Under the pieces are notes generated by a model. That model made no database searches. It was given only the letters and a program-made list of their open reading frames with translations, and was not told the DNA's origin. Position numbers and translations under genes: made by a program. 64,000 nucleotides of DNA, taken from assembly GCF_045689735.1 (NCBI RefSeq), contig NZ_CP142685.1, forward strand, positions 682,001 through 746,000. The letters are read 5' to 3'. Below, piece after piece: positions 1-7,692 of this stretch. This DNA is from Halothiobacillus sp045689735 (GTDB lineage Bacteria; Pseudomonadota; Gammaproteobacteria; Halothiobacillales; Halothiobacillaceae). Position 1 is the first letter of the stretch, and every line of letters begins with the position of its first letter.

Positions 1-1195
1 CAAAATAGCAGTGCCGATGCCCTTGCAGACGCGGAAGTTCTTGCTGGGCGGCTACCGCCGGTACATCGAACACCGGGTGGTGATAGGTCATGACCCGATC
101 CGTCAGCGCGGGATCGGGCGGGGTGAAGGGGTTGAGCGTCACCAGCCAGGGGCGATCGCTGCTCAGCCGTTGCAGATGATTCATCCAGTAGGTCACGGCG
201 ACGGCGCGGTGACCATCGGCGCGGGTTTGGCCGAGATAATTCCAGCTTGACCAAACCGCCCGGCGTTGGGGCATCAGCCGAAGGTCGCGATGCAAATACG
301 CTCGGTTTTCCTGAAAACGGAACGCGCCGAGAATCCGTTGTTCCTCTGCATCGGGCGCATCCAACAGGGCGAGGGTTTGATCGGCGTGGCAGGCAAACAC
401 GCAGGCATCGAACCGCTCGCCTGTCTCGGGCAGATACACCCCCTGCGCCTCGCGCACCACCCGATGAATGGGCGTATTGAGCCGGGGGGTGAAGCGGCCA
501 TCCGCCAGAATCGCTGCCACATAGCGCGCGGAGCCGCCGACCACGGTTTCCCATTGCGGCCGATCCTGCACATTCATCAGGCCGTGATTTTCAAAAAACT
601 GCAAAAAGCTGTGCGCCGGAAAATCGAGCATCACCTGAGTCGGGCAGGACCAGATCGCGGCCGCCATCGGCAGCAGATAATCGTGGATCAATCCCGAACC
701 AAAACCGTGCTGCTGCAGAAAATCCCCCAGCGTCGTCTGCCGGTTCTGCGCGGGTTCTGTCAGTGCGGCCTTGCCAAGCCGGTTGAACCGCAAAATATCG
801 CGCACCATCTGTAGAAAACGGGGACGAAGCAGATTCACCGGCTGGGCGAACAGCGTGGCGAGCGAAGAACCGCCGTATTCGAGCCGGCCGCCATCCAGCG
901 TGACCCCAAAGGACATTTCCGTGGACTGCGTGGTGATGCCCAGCGTGCGAAACAGCCCGGTCAGATGCGGGTAGTTGGGGCGGTTGAACACAATGAAGCC
1001 GGTGTCGATCGCCTGTTGGCCGGCGCCTAAATCCTGCAGGGTATGCGTGTGGGTGTGTCCCCCGAGGTAGTCGTTCTGCTCGAACAACGTGACCGAGTAT
1101 TTCTGCCCCAATAACCAGGCCGACGCGAGACCCGCAATGCCAGAACCGATGACGGCAATGCGGCGGTGGGCGGGGAGAGGGTTGTCTGTAGGCAT
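1..1195 (-). CDS. FAD-dependent oxidoreductase (COG2907-like), 3' end cut by window edge
   Basis: The leftward frame is open from an ATG at 1195 to the window edge, giving 398 codons without a stop. Residues 17-22 read GSGIAG, the Rossmann dinucleotide motif, followed about 20 residues later by FEQNDYLGGH, the acidic end of an FAD-binding beta-alpha-beta fold. The rest resembles the predicted NAD/FAD-binding amine-oxidase-like proteins of COG2907. These often sit with DUF1365 and cyclopropane fatty-acid synthase genes in light or singlet-oxygen regulons; those partners would lie beyond the left edge. The C-terminus is missing, so substrate and exact subfamily are unknown. A direct repeat upstream (1232-1250) may be its operator. 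Confidence 0.85.
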   Translation of the reverse strand, partial: MPTDNPLPAHRRIAVIGSGIAGLASAWLLGQKYSVTLFEQNDYLGGHTHTHTLQDLGAGQQAIDTGFIVFNRPNYPHLTGLFRTLGITTQSTEMSFGVTLDGGRLEYGGSSLATLFAQPVNLLRPRFLQMVRDILRFNRLGKAALTEPAQNRQTTLGDFLQQHGFGSGLIHDYLLPMAAAIWSCPTQVMLDFPAHSFLQFFENHGLMNVQDRPQWETVVGGSARYVAAILADGRFTPRLNTPIHRVVREAQGVYLPETGERFDACVFACHADQTLALLDAPDAEEQRILGAFRFQENRAYLHRDLRLMPQRRAVWSSWNYLGQTRADGHRAVAVTYWMNHLQRLSSDRPWLVTLNPFTPPDPALTDRVMTYHHPVFDVPAVAAQQELPRLQGHRHCYF

Positions 1196-1231
1196 AAAGG
1201 GCTCGCGTTGATCGAAGAATTTCACCCCAGG

Positions 1232-1250
1232 ATGTATAGATCATGTATAG
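1232..1250 (-). promoter_or_regulatory. 8-bp direct repeat, possible operator of the FAD oxidoreductase
   Basis: The octamer atgtatag occurs at 1232-1239 and again at 1243-1250, an 11-bp period (about one helical turn), some 37-55 bp upstream of the oxidoreductase start. Read on the gene's strand it is CTATACAT-N3-CTATACAT. Such spacing suits a dimeric regulator on one face of DNA. The regulator cannot be named from sequence alone. Confidence 0.3.
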
Positions 1251-1352
1251 CTTTTGTGCAATTTATTCGAGCGGCTCTCGTGGGGTGTTTTGGCTCGTCT
1301 GAGTGATATACGCCCCAGGCGCGGATTTGGGTGCGTGCAGAATTCGCGCATG

Positions 1353-1386
1353 AAAAAAACCCCCGCTCATCCACGATGAGCGGGGG
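1353..1386 (-). terminator. Rho-independent terminator of prk
   Basis: A perfect 12-bp stem (1360-1371 with 1375-1386) and a 3-nt loop, followed on the minus strand by a run of seven T (complement of 1353-1359). It lies 27 bp after the prk stop codon. Confidence 0.9.
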
Positions 1387-1412
1387 TTGCAGCAATGAAT
1401 AAGGCGTTGGGC

Positions 1413-2306
1413 TTAGCCTTTACGCTGTTCGATCATCTGGTGAATGATCGGCGTCAGGATCAGATCCATGGCGTAGCTCATCTTCCCGCCCGGCACCACG
1501 ATGGTGTTGTACCGGGACATGAACGAACCGGGGATCATCGACAGCAGGAACGGGAAGTCCGCACCGAATTTCTTCGGATCGCTGAAGTGGATGATGACCA
1601 GGCTTTCATCCGGGGTCGGGATGTCGCGGGTGATGAAGGGGTTGGAGGTGTCCACCGTCGGGACGCGCTGGAAATTGATGTCGGTGCGGGAGAACTGCGG
1701 GGTGATGAAGTTCACATAATCCGGCATCCGACGCAGGATGGTATCCACCGTGGCTTCGGCGGAATAGCCGCGCTCGGCGTTGTCGCGGAAGATTTTCTGG
1801 ATCCATTCGAGGTTGATGATCGGCACCACGCCCACGCCCAGATCAACATGCGCGGCCACATCCACCGCATCGGTTTTCACCAGGCCATGCAGCCCTTCGT
1901 AGAACAGCAGATCGGTACCCGCCGGGATGTCTTCCCAGGGGGTGAATTCACCGGGTTTGAGGTTGGTGTTCAGCCGCGCGTTGTGCTCGGCGGCTTCTTG
2001 ATCGCTGTGAATGTAGTAGCGTTTTTTGCCGGTGCCGGATGCGCCGTAGGTTTTGAACAGCTCGCCGAGTTTGTCGAAGTGGTTGGCTTCCGGGCCAAAA
2101 TGGGAAAAGGAGAAGTTGCCCGCCGCTTCGGCTTTTTTGACGGCTTCACGAAACTCCATCCGCGCCAAGCTGTGAAAGCTGTCGCCTTCGATGACCACCG
2201 GGGTCAGGGTTTCGCGGCGGAAAATGTGCTCGAACGCGCGCTTGACGGTGGTAGTACCAGCGCCGGATGAACCGGTCACGGCGACGACAGGGTGCTTGAC
2301 GGACAT
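1413..2306 (-). CDS. prk: Phosphoribulokinase
   Basis: Phosphorylates ribulose-5-phosphate with ATP to ribulose-1,5-bisphosphate, the RuBisCO substrate in the Calvin cycle. The 297-aa protein carries a P-loop GSSGAGTTT at residues 12-20 and the downstream pattern IEGDSFH typical of the short bacterial (octameric, class I) enzymes, whose usual length is about 290 aa. The ATG at 2306 has a strong GAGGAG ribosome site 5 nt upstream. The gene is alone, with its own terminator and no RuBisCO or cbbR gene beside it, as in several gammaproteobacterial autotrophs where prk is unlinked from cbbLS. It is the main evidence that the organism fixes CO2. Confidence 0.95.
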   Translation of the reverse strand: MSVKHPVVAVTGSSGAGTTTVKRAFEHIFRRETLTPVVIEGDSFHSLARMEFREAVKKAEAAGNFSFSHFGPEANHFDKLGELFKTYGASGTGKKRYYIHSDQEAAEHNARLNTNLKPGEFTPWEDIPAGTDLLFYEGLHGLVKTDAVDVAAHVDLGVGVVPIINLEWIQKIFRDNAERGYSAEATVDTILRRMPDYVNFITPQFSRTDINFQRVPTVDTSNPFITRDIPTPDESLVIIHFSDPKKFGADFPFLLSMIPGSFMSRYNTIVVPGGKMSYAMDLILTPIIHQMIEQRKG

Positions 2307-2478
2307 AGCCTCTCCTCAAAAATTTCAGGTTAAATCAAAGAATCAAATTGGATCACGCCGCGCGAACCCGGTTTGAGCGAATCTGATGCAATCCCCGGTC
2401 AGGTCGGCCAACGGGGCTTGAGATATTAGGGCTTTATCGGCGTGACGACAAGCATAGCCAGGCAAAATCTGACCAGAA

Positions 2479-3192
2479 TCAGGCGCTTTCCGGGTTCATT
2501 TGGGTGCGTTGATACCGCAGATCAAAGACCGCATGCGCCAACCGGATGCCGCGTCGTTCGAATTTGGTTTCGGGGCGTTCGGCGGGGCGCTGGTTTTCGC
2601 CCGAACCCTGATGCAGCGCGGTAAACGCCGGGTGGGCATCGAGCACGCCGCGCATGTGTTCGGCATACGGCGCCCAGTCGGTTGCCAAATGCCACAGTCC
2701 CTGTGGTTTCAGCCGTTCGGCGACGAGATCGGCAAATCCGGTTTGCACGATGCGCCGTTTATGGTGGCGGGTTTTGTGCCAAGGGTCGGGGAAGAACAGC
2801 AACAGGCGGCTCAGGCTCTGCGGCGGCACCCGTTCACGCAAAAACGGCACGGCGTCCTCACTCACGACGCGCAGGTTGGTCAACTGGCGCTGTTCGATGC
2901 CGAGCAATAAATGGCCGACCCCAGGGCGATGCACCTCGACCCCGATGAAGTCCTGCTCCGGCGCGGCGGCGGCCATCTCCAAGAGGCTCTCGCCGTTGCC
3001 GAAGCCAATCTCCAGCGTGACCGGCGCGACCCGCCCGAATACGGCGGGAAAATCCAGGGCGGCCCCCGTTCCGGTGAGCGCGAACCGGGGCAGGAGTTCA
3101 TCCAGCGCCCGCTGCTGCGCCACGGTGAGCCGGCCTTCGCGGCGGATGAAGGAACGAATCGGGCGATGCGGCGGTGGGTTTGTGCCGTTCAT
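2479..3192 (-). CDS. trmB: tRNA (guanine-46-N7)-methyltransferase
   Basis: SAM-dependent enzyme that makes m7G46 in tRNA variable loops. The 237-aa product has the SAM-binding motif EIGFGNGESLLEMA and the family signature FPDPWHKTRHHKRRIV. The reading frame stays open upstream to 3525, but the ATG at 3192 gives the normal family length and lies 2 bp after the thiG stop, so translational coupling with thiG is likely. The upstream extension would overlap thiG and is rejected. Confidence 0.93.
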   Translation of the reverse strand: MNGTNPPPHRPIRSFIRREGRLTVAQQRALDELLPRFALTGTGAALDFPAVFGRVAPVTLEIGFGNGESLLEMAAAAPEQDFIGVEVHRPGVGHLLLGIEQRQLTNLRVVSEDAVPFLRERVPPQSLSRLLLFFPDPWHKTRHHKRRIVQTGFADLVAERLKPQGLWHLATDWAPYAEHMRGVLDAHPAFTALHQGSGENQRPAERPETKFERRGIRLAHAVFDLRYQRTQMNPESA

Positions 3193-3194
3193 GC

Positions 3195-3980
3195 TCAGAA
3201 AAACACCCCATCCAACGGCGACGATGCGCTGGCGTAGCGCTTGCGGGGCATGCGTCCCGCGCGGAAGGCGGCGCGACCAGCTTCGACGGCTTTTTTCATG
3301 GCTTCCGCCATCAACACGGGGTGTTGTGCGGCGGCAATCGCAGTATTCATCAACACGCCGTCGCACCCCAGCTCCATCGCAATTGCGGCATCCGAGGCCG
3401 TGCCGACGCCCGCATCGACGATGATCGGCACCGTGGCATTCTCGATGATCGTCAGCAGGTTGTATTTGTTCTGGATGCCCAGACCCGAGCCGATCGGTGC
3501 GGCCAGCGGCATCACCGCCACGCAACCGATTTCTTCCAACCGTTTACACAGAATCGGGTCGTCGGAGGTATAAACCATCACCTCGAACCCATCGGCGACC
3601 AGAATCTCGGCGGCTTTGAGCGTTGCCACGACATCCGGGTACAGCGTTTTGGCATCGCCCAGAACTTCAAGCTTGACGAGGGTGTGGCCATCGAGCAGCT
3701 CGCGCGCGAGTTTGCAGGTGCGCACGGCGTCCTCGGCGGTGTAACAACCGGCCGTATTCGGCAGCAGGGTATAACGATCCGGCGGCAGTACATCCAGCAG
3801 GTTCGGTTCATCCGGGTTTTGGCCGATATTGGTGCGGCGAATGGCGACCGTGACGATCTCCGCGCCCGCCGCTTCCGTGGCGGCTCGGGTTTCTTCCAGA
3901 TCTTTGAATTTGCCCGTGCCGGTGAGCAGGCGGGAGTGGAATTGACGCGAGCCGATGGTGAGTAAATCAGGGGAATGCAT
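3195..3980 (-). CDS. thiG: Thiazole synthase
   Basis: Condenses 1-deoxy-xylulose-5-phosphate, dehydroglycine and ThiS thiocarboxylate into the thiazole of thiamine. The 261-aa TIM-barrel protein shows LTGTGKF near the N-terminus, VKLEVLGD (region of the Schiff-base lysine) and phosphate-binding IIVDAGVGTASDAA. It is first in a two-gene leftward unit with trmB, a pairing seen in many proteobacteria (often as thiS-thiG-trmB). No thiS is visible within the 100 bp upstream, so the sulfur-carrier gene must be elsewhere. I see no TPP riboswitch in the 104 bp before it. Confidence 0.95.
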   Translation of the reverse strand: MHSPDLLTIGSRQFHSRLLTGTGKFKDLEETRAATEAAGAEIVTVAIRRTNIGQNPDEPNLLDVLPPDRYTLLPNTAGCYTAEDAVRTCKLARELLDGHTLVKLEVLGDAKTLYPDVVATLKAAEILVADGFEVMVYTSDDPILCKRLEEIGCVAVMPLAAPIGSGLGIQNKYNLLTIIENATVPIIVDAGVGTASDAAIAMELGCDGVLMNTAIAAAQHPVLMAEAMKKAVEAGRAAFRAGRMPRKRYASASSPLDGVFF

Positions 3981-4084
3981 GCAGAGCCTCGGGCAATAAC
4001 AAATGGCGAAATGGTTGGCGAACAGGCCGTGGAAAAACGCTTTTCAACGGCCTGCTAGTGTAACGAAAGCGCCTCGGCGATGAG

Positions 4085-4537
4085 TTATTCCTTGGCGAGG
4101 ATTTTGTGCCATAACGAGGCTGGAACGGGCATGATCGATAGCCGGTTGCCCCGGCGAACCAAGGGTAATTCGGCCATTTCCGGGTCGGCTTTGAGTTCAT
4201 CGAGGGAGATCAACCGTTTCAAATGCCGTTCATAACCCACATCCACCTGCACCCAGCGCGGGTTTTCCGGGGTGGATTTCGGGTCGAAATAGCGATGCGT
4301 GGGGTCGAACTGGGTGGGGTCGGGGTAGGGCGTGCTGATGACCTTCATCAAGCCGACAATGCCCGGCACCTTGACATTCGAGTGATAAAAAAACACGCCA
4401 TCGCCGATTTTCATGCCATCGCGCATCATGTTGCGTGCCTGATAGTTGCGTACCCCATACCAGCCTTCGACCTTTTGCCGCGCCAGATCATCAATGGAAA
4501 ACACATCCGGTTCGCACTTCATCAGCCAATAGTTCAT
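4085..4537 (-). CDS. EVE domain-containing protein
   Basis: A 150-aa single-domain protein of the EVE (PUA-like) family, relatives of human thymocyte nuclear protein 1. It shows the conserved N-terminal YWLMKCEPDVFS, the VRNYQARN segment and FYHSN. EVE domains are thought to bind modified bases in RNA or DNA; the ligand here is unknown. Its ATG at 4537 shares one base with the fau stop codon, so it is co-translated behind 5-formyl-THF cyclo-ligase, a common neighbour in gammaproteobacteria. Confidence 0.9.
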   Translation of the reverse strand: MNYWLMKCEPDVFSIDDLARQKVEGWYGVRNYQARNMMRDGMKIGDGVFFYHSNVKVPGIVGLMKVISTPYPDPTQFDPTHRYFDPKSTPENPRWVQVDVGYERHLKRLISLDELKADPEMAELPLVRRGNRLSIMPVPASLWHKILAKE

Positions 4538-5139
4538 CAGCGGGTTCCTTTGGTGTGGTGAAAACGGGTCAGGCCATGTTCAGTCACGATGGCATCGAGC
4601 GGAACATCCCAGGGGTCGGCGGGTAATTCGCTCACCTGCTGACAGGCAAACGCGACCCCGATCAGGAACGGCCTCGGCCGCCGCAGATATTGCAATGTCC
4701 GGTCGTAAAACCCCGCGCCCATGCCGAGACGATGGCCTTGTGCATCGAAGCCCACCAGCGGCAGGACGATGAGATCCATCCGGCGGGCGGATTTGATCGC
4801 CGAGCGGGGCGGCTCCACGATTCCAAACCGGTTGCGTTGGCTGCCCCCCCGTGGCGCATCGAAACGCGGCAGGTGTCTGGCCGCACGGAACTGCAGGCTG
4901 CCTTGCGGACGAATGACCGGCAGCCAGAATCGCCGGGGATGCCGGGCGATCAACGCGGACAAATCCACTTCGCCATCAAACGGCAGGTAGGCCGCGACAT
5001 ATTGTGCCGAACGCCGGTTGATAAAGCGGGCGAGGGTGGCGGTAATCCGGCGTTCGGCGCACGCACGCGCATACCCGGTCAACGCACGACGACGGGCTCG
5101 GAGCAGACGACGCAAGGAGAATTTGTTATGAGCGGACAT
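4537..5139 (-). CDS. fau: 5-formyltetrahydrofolate cyclo-ligase
   Basis: ATP-dependent conversion of 5-formyl-THF to 5,10-methenyl-THF. The 200-aa protein has the family signature PLVGFDAQGHRLGMGAGFYD near residue 140 and the N-terminal basic RRLLRARRRAL segment. It lies just downstream of the 6S RNA gene, the same ssrS-fau (ygfA) order as in E. coli, where both are transcribed together; the same may hold here. Confidence 0.92.
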   Translation of the reverse strand: MSAHNKFSLRRLLRARRRALTGYARACAERRITATLARFINRRSAQYVAAYLPFDGEVDLSALIARHPRRFWLPVIRPQGSLQFRAARHLPRFDAPRGGSQRNRFGIVEPPRSAIKSARRMDLIVLPLVGFDAQGHRLGMGAGFYDRTLQYLRRPRPFLIGVAFACQQVSELPADPWDVPLDAIVTEHGLTRFHHTKGTR

Positions 5140-5156
5140 CAGGGTTCGCAGAATGG

Positions 5157-5341
5157 AATGTCTTCCAGAGCGCCGTTGGCGGTGCTTCGACCTAGAACCT
5201 GAGGTTCAAGCGGAAGGCGCGCAATGGATGTAAGGCTTTCCGACGCAGCGGACTTGCACACGACCCATTTGATGCACCCTCCAGGGTCGCAGAGTACGGC
5301 TCAAGGGATTGAGCACCACCTGACGAACGCACCAGAAGACT
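5157..5341 (-). ncRNA. ssrS: 6S RNA
   Basis: Leftward, about 185 nt, directly before fau. The closing stem pairs GTCTTC near the 5' end (complement of 5335-5340) with GAAGAC near the 3' end (complement of 5161-5166). Segments typical of gammaproteobacterial 6S RNA are present: CCCTTGAGCCG on the 5' side, GGAAAGCCTTA, and the hairpin CTTGAACCTCAGGTTC. 6S RNA mimics an open promoter and sequesters sigma-70 RNA polymerase in stationary phase. Ends are estimated from pairing and promoter spacing, to within about 10 nt. Confidence 0.88.
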
Positions 5342-5347
5342 GCAAAC

Positions 5348-5377
5348 ATCCTAGATGACGAGCGCGTCCTTTGGCAA
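5348..5377 (-). promoter_or_regulatory. Sigma-70 promoter of 6S RNA
   Basis: On the minus strand TTGCCA (complement of 5372-5377), an 18-bp spacer and TAGGAT (complement of 5348-5353). The predicted start, about 7 nt on, is near 5341, matching the 5' end expected from the 6S closing stem. Confidence 0.6.
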
Positions 5378-5381
5378 GGAG

Positions 5382-5544
5382 ATTCGTGCTTGGGATTGGT
5401 GCTTGGGATTCGTGCTTGGGGTTTGTGCTTGGGGTTTGTGGTTGGGATTTGCGGTTGGGATTTGCGGTTGGGATTTGCGGTTGGAATTTGCGGTTGGAAT
5501 TTGCGGTTGGAATTTGCGGTTGGAATTTGCGGTTGGAATTTGCG
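5382..5544. repeat. 13-bp minisatellite, 12 copies plus a partial one
   Basis: Tandem 13-mers run without a break. Early copies read attcgtgcttggg, later copies atttgcggttggg, and the last five atttgcggttgga, so variants are ordered along the array as expected from slippage or unequal exchange. It starts 5 bp from the -35 box of the 6S RNA promoter. Because 13 is not a multiple of 3, all frames give repetitive peptides; none is believed to be a protein. Confidence 0.95.
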
Positions 5545-5650
5545 CGCGCGTTAGAGGTTTATGACGCCCAATTCTCTCAAAGTGCCCCATTTAACCATCC
5601 CCTCCTACAGAAGGTTAGGTTGCCCCCTCCTCTTACGGGGTGCCTCGTTA

Positions 5651-5687
5651 CTCCCTCCCCCAGCAGGGGGAGGGCAGGGGTGGGGGC
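5651..5687. repeat. GC-rich palindromic repeat (REP-like)
   Basis: CTCCCTCCCCC-AGCA-GGGGGAGGG followed by an AGGGGTGGGGG tail. The same unit recurs at 10969, 11209, 11359, 11972 and 12178, and in variant form inside hsdM at 60085. It lies 18 bp past the stop of the leftward TPR gene and may act as a transcript 3' end. Confidence 0.75.
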
Positions 5688-5704
5688 TTAAATGTCCAGC
5701 CAAT

Positions 5705-7690
5705 TTACGGTGCCGCCGCCGGAGCGGGCGCCGCCAGTTCCTCCTGCAGCACCCGCCGCAAATGCGCTTCGCTTTCCTGATAAAACCCCGCCTCCGTTAC
5801 GATCCGCCGGTGCAGTGCCGCCATCGACCAGCCGGATTCCTGCTGCCAGGGCGTGGGCACGGCATTGAGCAATTTCAGCGCCAGTGCCTGCTGGTGTGCG
5901 CCTGCCAGCGTAGCGGCAAACAGCAGCCGGGCGCCGGGCTCGGTGCCGGGTAAGCGTAACGCGGCGATGAAATCGTCATACGCAGCCAGCGGTTGCCCGG
6001 CGGCCAGTTCAAGCTGTGCCCGGCGGCTCAGCAGGCTGCGCTGCGTCGTCGGGTCGTCGGCCACGGTGGGATTGTGCAGCGCGGCATTCACCAGTTGCAT
6101 CGCGAAATCCGCGCCAAACACCGGGCAATCCGTTTGCAGGCGCCCCAGGAAGGTGTCGAACTGATAGGCGGTGACATTCTGCGCCAGATCCCCCCGGCGG
6201 GCGAGCGACAACAGCGCGGGTGCCAGCGTGGGCGGCGCACTGCCCATCTCGCAGGCCAGAAATGCCCGGTTGGCCAGTACCAGCAAATCATCCGGATGCT
6301 CGGCGAACGCGGCATTCAGCAGGTGCTCGGCGGCGGGGTAATTCCCGGTTTTCTCCCAGAAGTTGGCGAGATAACTTTGGGCGCGGGCGGAATGCGGGTG
6401 TTCCTGCGCCCAGACCAGCGCCTGCGTGAACGGCTTGCCCCACAGCTCCGCGCGCTTGGCGGTCAAGCCCGCGAGCAACACGCACAGCGCAATCGCTACC
6501 CACACCGGCCAGCGCCGCGTCGTCGTTGTGCCCTCGACCAGCCACAGTGCCAGCGGCAAAAACATCAGCCCGGCGGGCAAATAATTGCGGTGTTCGAACA
6601 TCAGCTCCAGCGGGATGACGCTCGATTCCAGCACTTGGCCGACCAGATAAAAGCCGAGTGCTAAACCAATCGACCGCGCCAGCGGCGCGCGCGCCCAGCG
6701 CAAGCCCACCGCCAGCGCGATCAGCCCAAGCAGGCCAAGCGTGGCGAACAGGGTGGATAGCGGCTGCCACAGACTCGTGGAAAGCCGGATGTCATCATTG
6801 AACAGCCCGCCATCATGCAGCCCCGGCAACCACAATTCCCGCAGGTAATCCCACAGGATGCGCGTTTCCGTTAGCAGCCGCTCGGCGGGCGTAAAATCGC
6901 GGCCAAAGGTTTGTCCCGAAAACAGCAACGGCAACTGATAGGCCAGATACGCTAGCAAGAGCGCGCTGGGCAGATAGACAAACACCCGCCGCCACCACAC
7001 AAACCCGCGCCCGTCGCGGTCGAGTGCGCGGCCATCGGCATCGAACACGAATGCCTCGATCAGCCAGGCCAACAGCGGCAACAGCGCCCCGTTTTCCTTG
7101 GAAAGCGTCGCCAGCAGCGTGCCGAGTGCCAGCCCCAGGCTCATCGCCACATACGCCCGCACCGGCTTGCCCGCGCGCAGCCACAGCCGCCCCTGCACGA
7201 ATGCCCACAGCCCGGCGAACACGAACAGCGCCGCCAGCATCGCCATGCGCTGAATCACATACAGCGTGGTCGAAACCCACAAGGGATGCAGCAGCCACAG
7301 CCCGGCGGCCAGCACCGCCACCCAGGCGGCGCGGCGTCGATCCAGCCCGAAGCCGCGTGCCAGCGCGTGCAGCAACCCGGCCAGCAGCAGGCCATTGAAC
7401 AGATGAATCAACAGATTCGTGTGCTTGAGCCCCTCCGGCGAGACCGGCCAGGTGCGCGTATCCAGCAGAAAACTCGCCAACGCGATGGGGCGTCCGGTCG
7501 GGCCGGCAAAGCCGGAGGTAATCCACGCCCAAGCCTGCCAGGCATGTTGAATCGGGCCGTAATCCCCCAGGGGGGGCAAATTGCCGAAATCATCGAACAA
7601 AAACGCGCCGGATAACCCCGGCCAATACACCCCATAAGCCAGCAGCAACAGCGCGGCCAAGACCAATCCAGGTTTCCAGCTCATGCGCAT
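5705..7690 (-). CDS. Multi-TM, TPR-tailed GT-C-like membrane protein, paralogue 1
   Basis: A 661-aa protein with around ten hydrophobic segments in the first 430 residues and a soluble alpha-helical C-terminal half that looks like TPR repeats. The first external loop carries FLFDDFGNL, a diacidic motif after TM1 as in GT-C glycosyltransferases (TMTC/PMT type), followed by GRPI. It is a tandem paralogue of the next upstream gene. Its location downstream of pilA suggests, by analogy with pilin-linked glycosyltransferases of Pseudomonas, a role in pilin glycosylation; this is inference. I prefer the ATG at 7690, 9 nt after AAGGA; a TTG at 7696 overlapping the upstream stop is possible. Confidence 0.75.
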   Translation of the reverse strand: MRMSWKPGLVLAALLLLAYGVYWPGLSGAFLFDDFGNLPPLGDYGPIQHAWQAWAWITSGFAGPTGRPIALASFLLDTRTWPVSPEGLKHTNLLIHLFNGLLLAGLLHALARGFGLDRRRAAWVAVLAAGLWLLHPLWVSTTLYVIQRMAMLAALFVFAGLWAFVQGRLWLRAGKPVRAYVAMSLGLALGTLLATLSKENGALLPLLAWLIEAFVFDADGRALDRDGRGFVWWRRVFVYLPSALLLAYLAYQLPLLFSGQTFGRDFTPAERLLTETRILWDYLRELWLPGLHDGGLFNDDIRLSTSLWQPLSTLFATLGLLGLIALAVGLRWARAPLARSIGLALGFYLVGQVLESSVIPLELMFEHRNYLPAGLMFLPLALWLVEGTTTTRRWPVWVAIALCVLLAGLTAKRAELWGKPFTQALVWAQEHPHSARAQSYLANFWEKTGNYPAAEHLLNAAFAEHPDDLLVLANRAFLACEMGSAPPTLAPALLSLARRGDLAQNVTAYQFDTFLGRLQTDCPVFGADFAMQLVNAALHNPTVADDPTTQRSLLSRRAQLELAAGQPLAAYDDFIAALRLPGTEPGARLLFAATLAGAHQQALALKLLNAVPTPWQQESGWSMAALHRRIVTEAGFYQESEAHLRRVLQEELAAPAPAAAP

Positions 7691-7692
7691 GG

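Noticed and set aside
1395..2270. 291-codon frame opposite phosphoribulokinase
   Set aside because: Antisense shadow; the leftward frame has clear P-loop and family motifs.
2479..3525. Extended 348-aa trmB
   Set aside because: The extra N-terminus overlaps thiG out of frame and is not family-like; ATG 3192 fits.
3981..4084. TPP riboswitch before thiG
   Set aside because: No CTGAGA-type thi-box core on the minus strand and too little space.
5382..5544. CRISPR array
   Set aside because: Unit is 13 bp with no spacers; no cas genes in the window.
5355..5691. Open frames with repeating WDLRLEFAVG-type peptides
   Set aside because: They are translations of the 13-bp minisatellite in several frames; no start signal or family.
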